A stretch of 7,959 nucleotides of DNA from Deltaproteobacteria bacterium UBA5754 (GTDB lineage: Bacteria; Desulfobacterota; Dissulfuribacteria; Dissulfuribacterales; UBA5754). A model generated the notes under the pieces. The model was not told the DNA's origin. It saw only the letters and a program-made list of their open reading frames with translations, and ran no database searches. A program made the position numbers and the translations under genes. Location: positions 1-7,959 of the forward strand of contig DIFG01000048.1 of the NCBI GenBank assembly GCA_002419025.1, written 5' to 3'. Shown here piece after piece: positions 6,636-7,959 of the stretch. Each line of letters starts with the position of its first letter. Position 1 is the stretch's first letter.

Positions 6636-7547
6636 CTATCTGTCCCGTTTCCCGACGTATTGGGCAATGGCCCTCAGGGGATCACCCTCGGGGCCGAAAC
6701 CGGAGAGGGCCTCTCCGGCCCGGGAGAGCAGGTCATCCGCCCGCCTTTTGGCCTCCTCTATCCCGAAAAGGGCGGGGTAGGCGGCCTTTTTACGCCGGGC
6801 ATCCGCTCCGGTCTTTTTCCCGAGAAGTGCCGGATCTCCGGTCACGTCCAGGATGTCGTCCATGATCTGGAACGCAAGCCCGAGATTCGTTCCATATTCT
6901 CCAAGAGACGAGATCTCCTTTCGGCTCCCGCCTCCGAGCATAGCGCCCGTCTCAACGGACGCGGCGATAAGGGCGCCGGTCTTTTTCCTGTGGATCAGGT
7001 CCAGGGTCCCTGCGGTGATCTCCTTTCCCTCGGCAAGGATGTCAGCGGTCTGTCCGCCGACCATGCCTGAAACCCCGGCGGCGCGGGCGAGGACCTGGAT
7101 TGCCTCGAGGACGGTTTCCGGCGGGGGGGCTGACGGGCCACTAGTCCGGGTCATGAGTTCGAAGGCGAGGGTGAGTAGCCCGTCCCCTGCGAGGATGGCG
7201 ATCGCCTCCCCGAATGCCTTGTGGCAGGTGGGACGGCCCCGGCGGAGATCGTCGTCATCCATGGCGGGCAGATCATCATGAATGAGGGAATAGGTATGAA
7301 TGCACTCGAGGGCGCAGGCAAAGGGAACGAGTGGTTCGATTCCGCCTCCCACAGCCTCGGCCCCGGCAAGGAAAAGGAGGGGACGGAGGCGCTTTCCCCC
7401 GGCCTTGATGCTGTAGCGCATGGCCTCAAAGACCGGGGCGTCGTCCGGTCCGTCCGGACGGGGAAGGAGCCGATCAATGGCCTCTTCCATAAGGCTTCGG
7501 CGCCTTGAGATATAACCGGCGAGATCGAATACAAAGGCGTCAGACAT
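6636..7547 (-). CDS. ispA: Polyprenyl (farnesyl-type) diphosphate synthase
   Basis: A trans-prenyltransferase of 303 residues that elongates DMAPP with IPP to farnesyl or geranylgeranyl diphosphate. Motifs are GGKRLRP (50-56), the first Asp-rich motif DDLPAMDDDD (91-100) preceded by YSLIH, LRRGRPTCHKA (101-111), the KT pair at 189-190, and the second Asp-rich motif DDILD (230-234). The four-residue insert in DDxxxxD and the Tyr-Ser at -5/-4 match the E. coli IspA (type II FPP synthase) pattern, which points to FPP. A C20 product cannot be excluded by eye. GTG 7550 and ATG 7547 are adjacent codons. ATG fits better, with GGGA at 7553-7556 five nt upstream. It overlaps the xseB stop by 8 nt and is followed by dxs 7 nt later. 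Confidence 0.95.
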   Translation of the reverse strand: MSDAFVFDLAGYISRRRSLMEEAIDRLLPRPDGPDDAPVFEAMRYSIKAGGKRLRPLLFLAGAEAVGGGIEPLVPFACALECIHTYSLIHDDLPAMDDDDLRRGRPTCHKAFGEAIAILAGDGLLTLAFELMTRTSGPSAPPPETVLEAIQVLARAAGVSGMVGGQTADILAEGKEITAGTLDLIHRKKTGALIAASVETGAMLGGGSRKEISSLGEYGTNLGLAFQIMDDILDVTGDPALLGKKTGADARRKKAAYPALFGIEEAKRRADDLLSRAGEALSGFGPEGDPLRAIAQYVGKRDR

Positions 7548-7794
7548 CACCTTCCCATTCGGTGACTGATGGTGCTCCGGACTCGTTCTTTGTCAGGAGC
7601 TGGATCCTCTTTTCCGCCTGGTCGAGGTAACTGGAGCAAAGGCGGGAGAGCCTGATCCCCTCCTCGAAGACTTCGATGGCCTCCTCGAGCGGAAGATCCT
7701 CCCCCTCCAGCCTCTGGACGATCTTCTCAAGTTCCTTGAGCATATCCTCGAAACGTCTGTCTGTAGTCTCTTCGGCCATGGTGTCGCGGCGCAT
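7540..7794 (-). CDS. xseB: Exodeoxyribonuclease VII small subunit
   Basis: XseB is the small, non-catalytic subunit that assembles with XseA into exonuclease VII, which degrades single-stranded DNA. The 84-residue length is usual. The core is the family's helical hairpin: RFEDMLKELEKIVQRLEGED, then LPLEEAIEVFEEGIRLSRLC, then the helix ending in the QAEKRIQLL segment. ATG 7794 is chosen because AGGA lies 5 nt upstream; ATG 7779 (MAEETTDRRF) would also fit the family but lacks a ribosome site. It is the first visible gene of the operon with ispA and dxs. No xseA is encoded directly upstream in this window; the upstream DNA is repeat-bearing and non-coding. Confidence 0.95.
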   Translation of the reverse strand: MRRDTMAEETTDRRFEDMLKELEKIVQRLEGEDLPLEEAIEVFEEGIRLSRLCSSYLDQAEKRIQLLTKNESGAPSVTEWEGDV

Positions 7795-7799
7795 CTGTG

Positions 7800-7803
7800 T
7801 CCT
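7800..7803 (-). promoter_or_regulatory. Ribosome binding site deciding the xseB start
   Basis: On the minus strand AGGA is followed by a 5-nt spacer (CACAG) and the ATG at 7794. No comparable site precedes the alternative ATG at 7779. Confidence 0.6.
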
Positions 7804-7814
7804 GTCAGTTATAA

Positions 7815-7858
7815 GCTATCAGTCATCAGTTTTTCAGCAAAATCAGAAAACTGATAGC
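7815..7858. repeat. Overlapping inverted repeats in the xseB leader
   Basis: GCTATCAG at 7815-7822 pairs perfectly with CTGATAGC at 7851-7858. Inside it, ATCAGTTTT at 7825-7833 pairs perfectly with AAAACTGAT at 7847-7855. The two pairings share bases 7851-7855 and so exclude each other. The stretch is AT-richer than its surroundings and rich in ATCAG units. It starts 20 bp upstream of the xseB start codon. Confidence 0.65.
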
Positions 7859-7878
7859 GTCGTAAAAAGTGCCAAACT

Positions 7879-7950
7879 CGTCATGCCGAACCTGATCCGG
7901 CATCCTGAACATATTGAAAACACTGGATTCTGGTCTCCGCCGGAATGACG
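7879..7950. mobile_element. Palindrome-ended 72-bp repeat element (MITE- or REP-like)
   Basis: The ends are CGTCAT (7879-7884) and ATGACG (7945-7950), perfect inverted repeats that extend imperfectly (CGTCATGCCG against CGTCATTCCG, 9 of 10). The left half has a small palindrome, ATGCCG at 7883 with CGGCAT at 7898. The right half is the 29-bp hairpin repeat copy 2. It encodes nothing. Without other copies of the full unit in view, its boundaries and mobility are inference. Confidence 0.5.
7922..7950. repeat. Dispersed hairpin repeat, copy 2
   Basis: Matches copy 1 (129-157) at 27 of 29 bases in the same orientation. The two differences, both C in copy 1 and T here, fall in the left stem arm (ATTCTGGT 7927-7934). 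As plus-strand RNA they turn two C-G pairs into U-G wobbles opposite GCCGGAAT (7939-7946), so the stem can still form. The CTCC loop is unchanged. Confidence 0.85.
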
Positions 7951-7959
7951 CCAAATTGG

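Noticed and set aside
7808..7813. TATAAC as a -10 box for the xseB operon
   Set aside because: The transcript would start at about 7801, inside or after the ribosome site, and no acceptable -35 box lies 16-18 bp upstream.
129..7950. The two hairpin copies as a CRISPR array
   Set aside because: The copies are nearly 7.8 kb apart with no spacers or cas genes; they are dispersed repeats.

Overview
The window is GC-rich chromosomal DNA from a bacterium, most likely a Gram-negative. It encodes two Slp-type lipoproteins whose lipoboxes predict outer-membrane sorting, and it contains hairpin repeats of the kind scattered through many deltaproteobacterial (Desulfobacterota-like) genomes. That placement is an inference from gene families, codon use and repeat style. 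No rRNA or strict taxonomic marker is present.

Left edge (1-204): the 5' end of a small GIY-YIG nuclease gene runs off the window on the minus strand. Its leader carries a perfect 8-bp-stem hairpin repeat (129-157). Plus-strand block (205-3638): five closely packed genes, two slp paralogues, a NodI/NodJ-like ABC-2 exporter (ATPase then permease), and the tRNA-modification ATPase gene tsaE. Spacings are 24 nt, 1 nt, a 4-nt overlap and a 4-nt overlap, so this reads as one operon with translational coupling.

A 184-bp gap (3639-3822) separates this from a convergent minus-strand operon (7794 down to 3823): xseB (exonuclease VII small subunit), ispA-type prenyl diphosphate synthase, dxs, and a cysteine-rich YkgJ-like protein. 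These genes overlap or sit within 7 nt of each other. Dxs makes DXP, the entry metabolite of the MEP pathway. The IspA-type enzyme condenses the final C5 units, so two steps of isoprenoid synthesis are co-expressed with xseB, a common bacterial linkage.

Right edge (7795-7959): a non-coding, AT-richer leader upstream of xseB. It holds overlapping inverted repeats and a roughly 72-bp element with imperfect terminal inverted repeats. One half of that element is a second copy (27 of 29 bases) of the hairpin near the left edge.

Most of the window is conventional. The points most worth a second look are the hairpin repeat family and its position next to a GIY-YIG gene, the slp pair fused into an exporter operon, and the long N-terminal extension of the YkgJ-like protein. 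I saw no CRISPR array, tRNA, rRNA, insertion sequence or clear new defence system.
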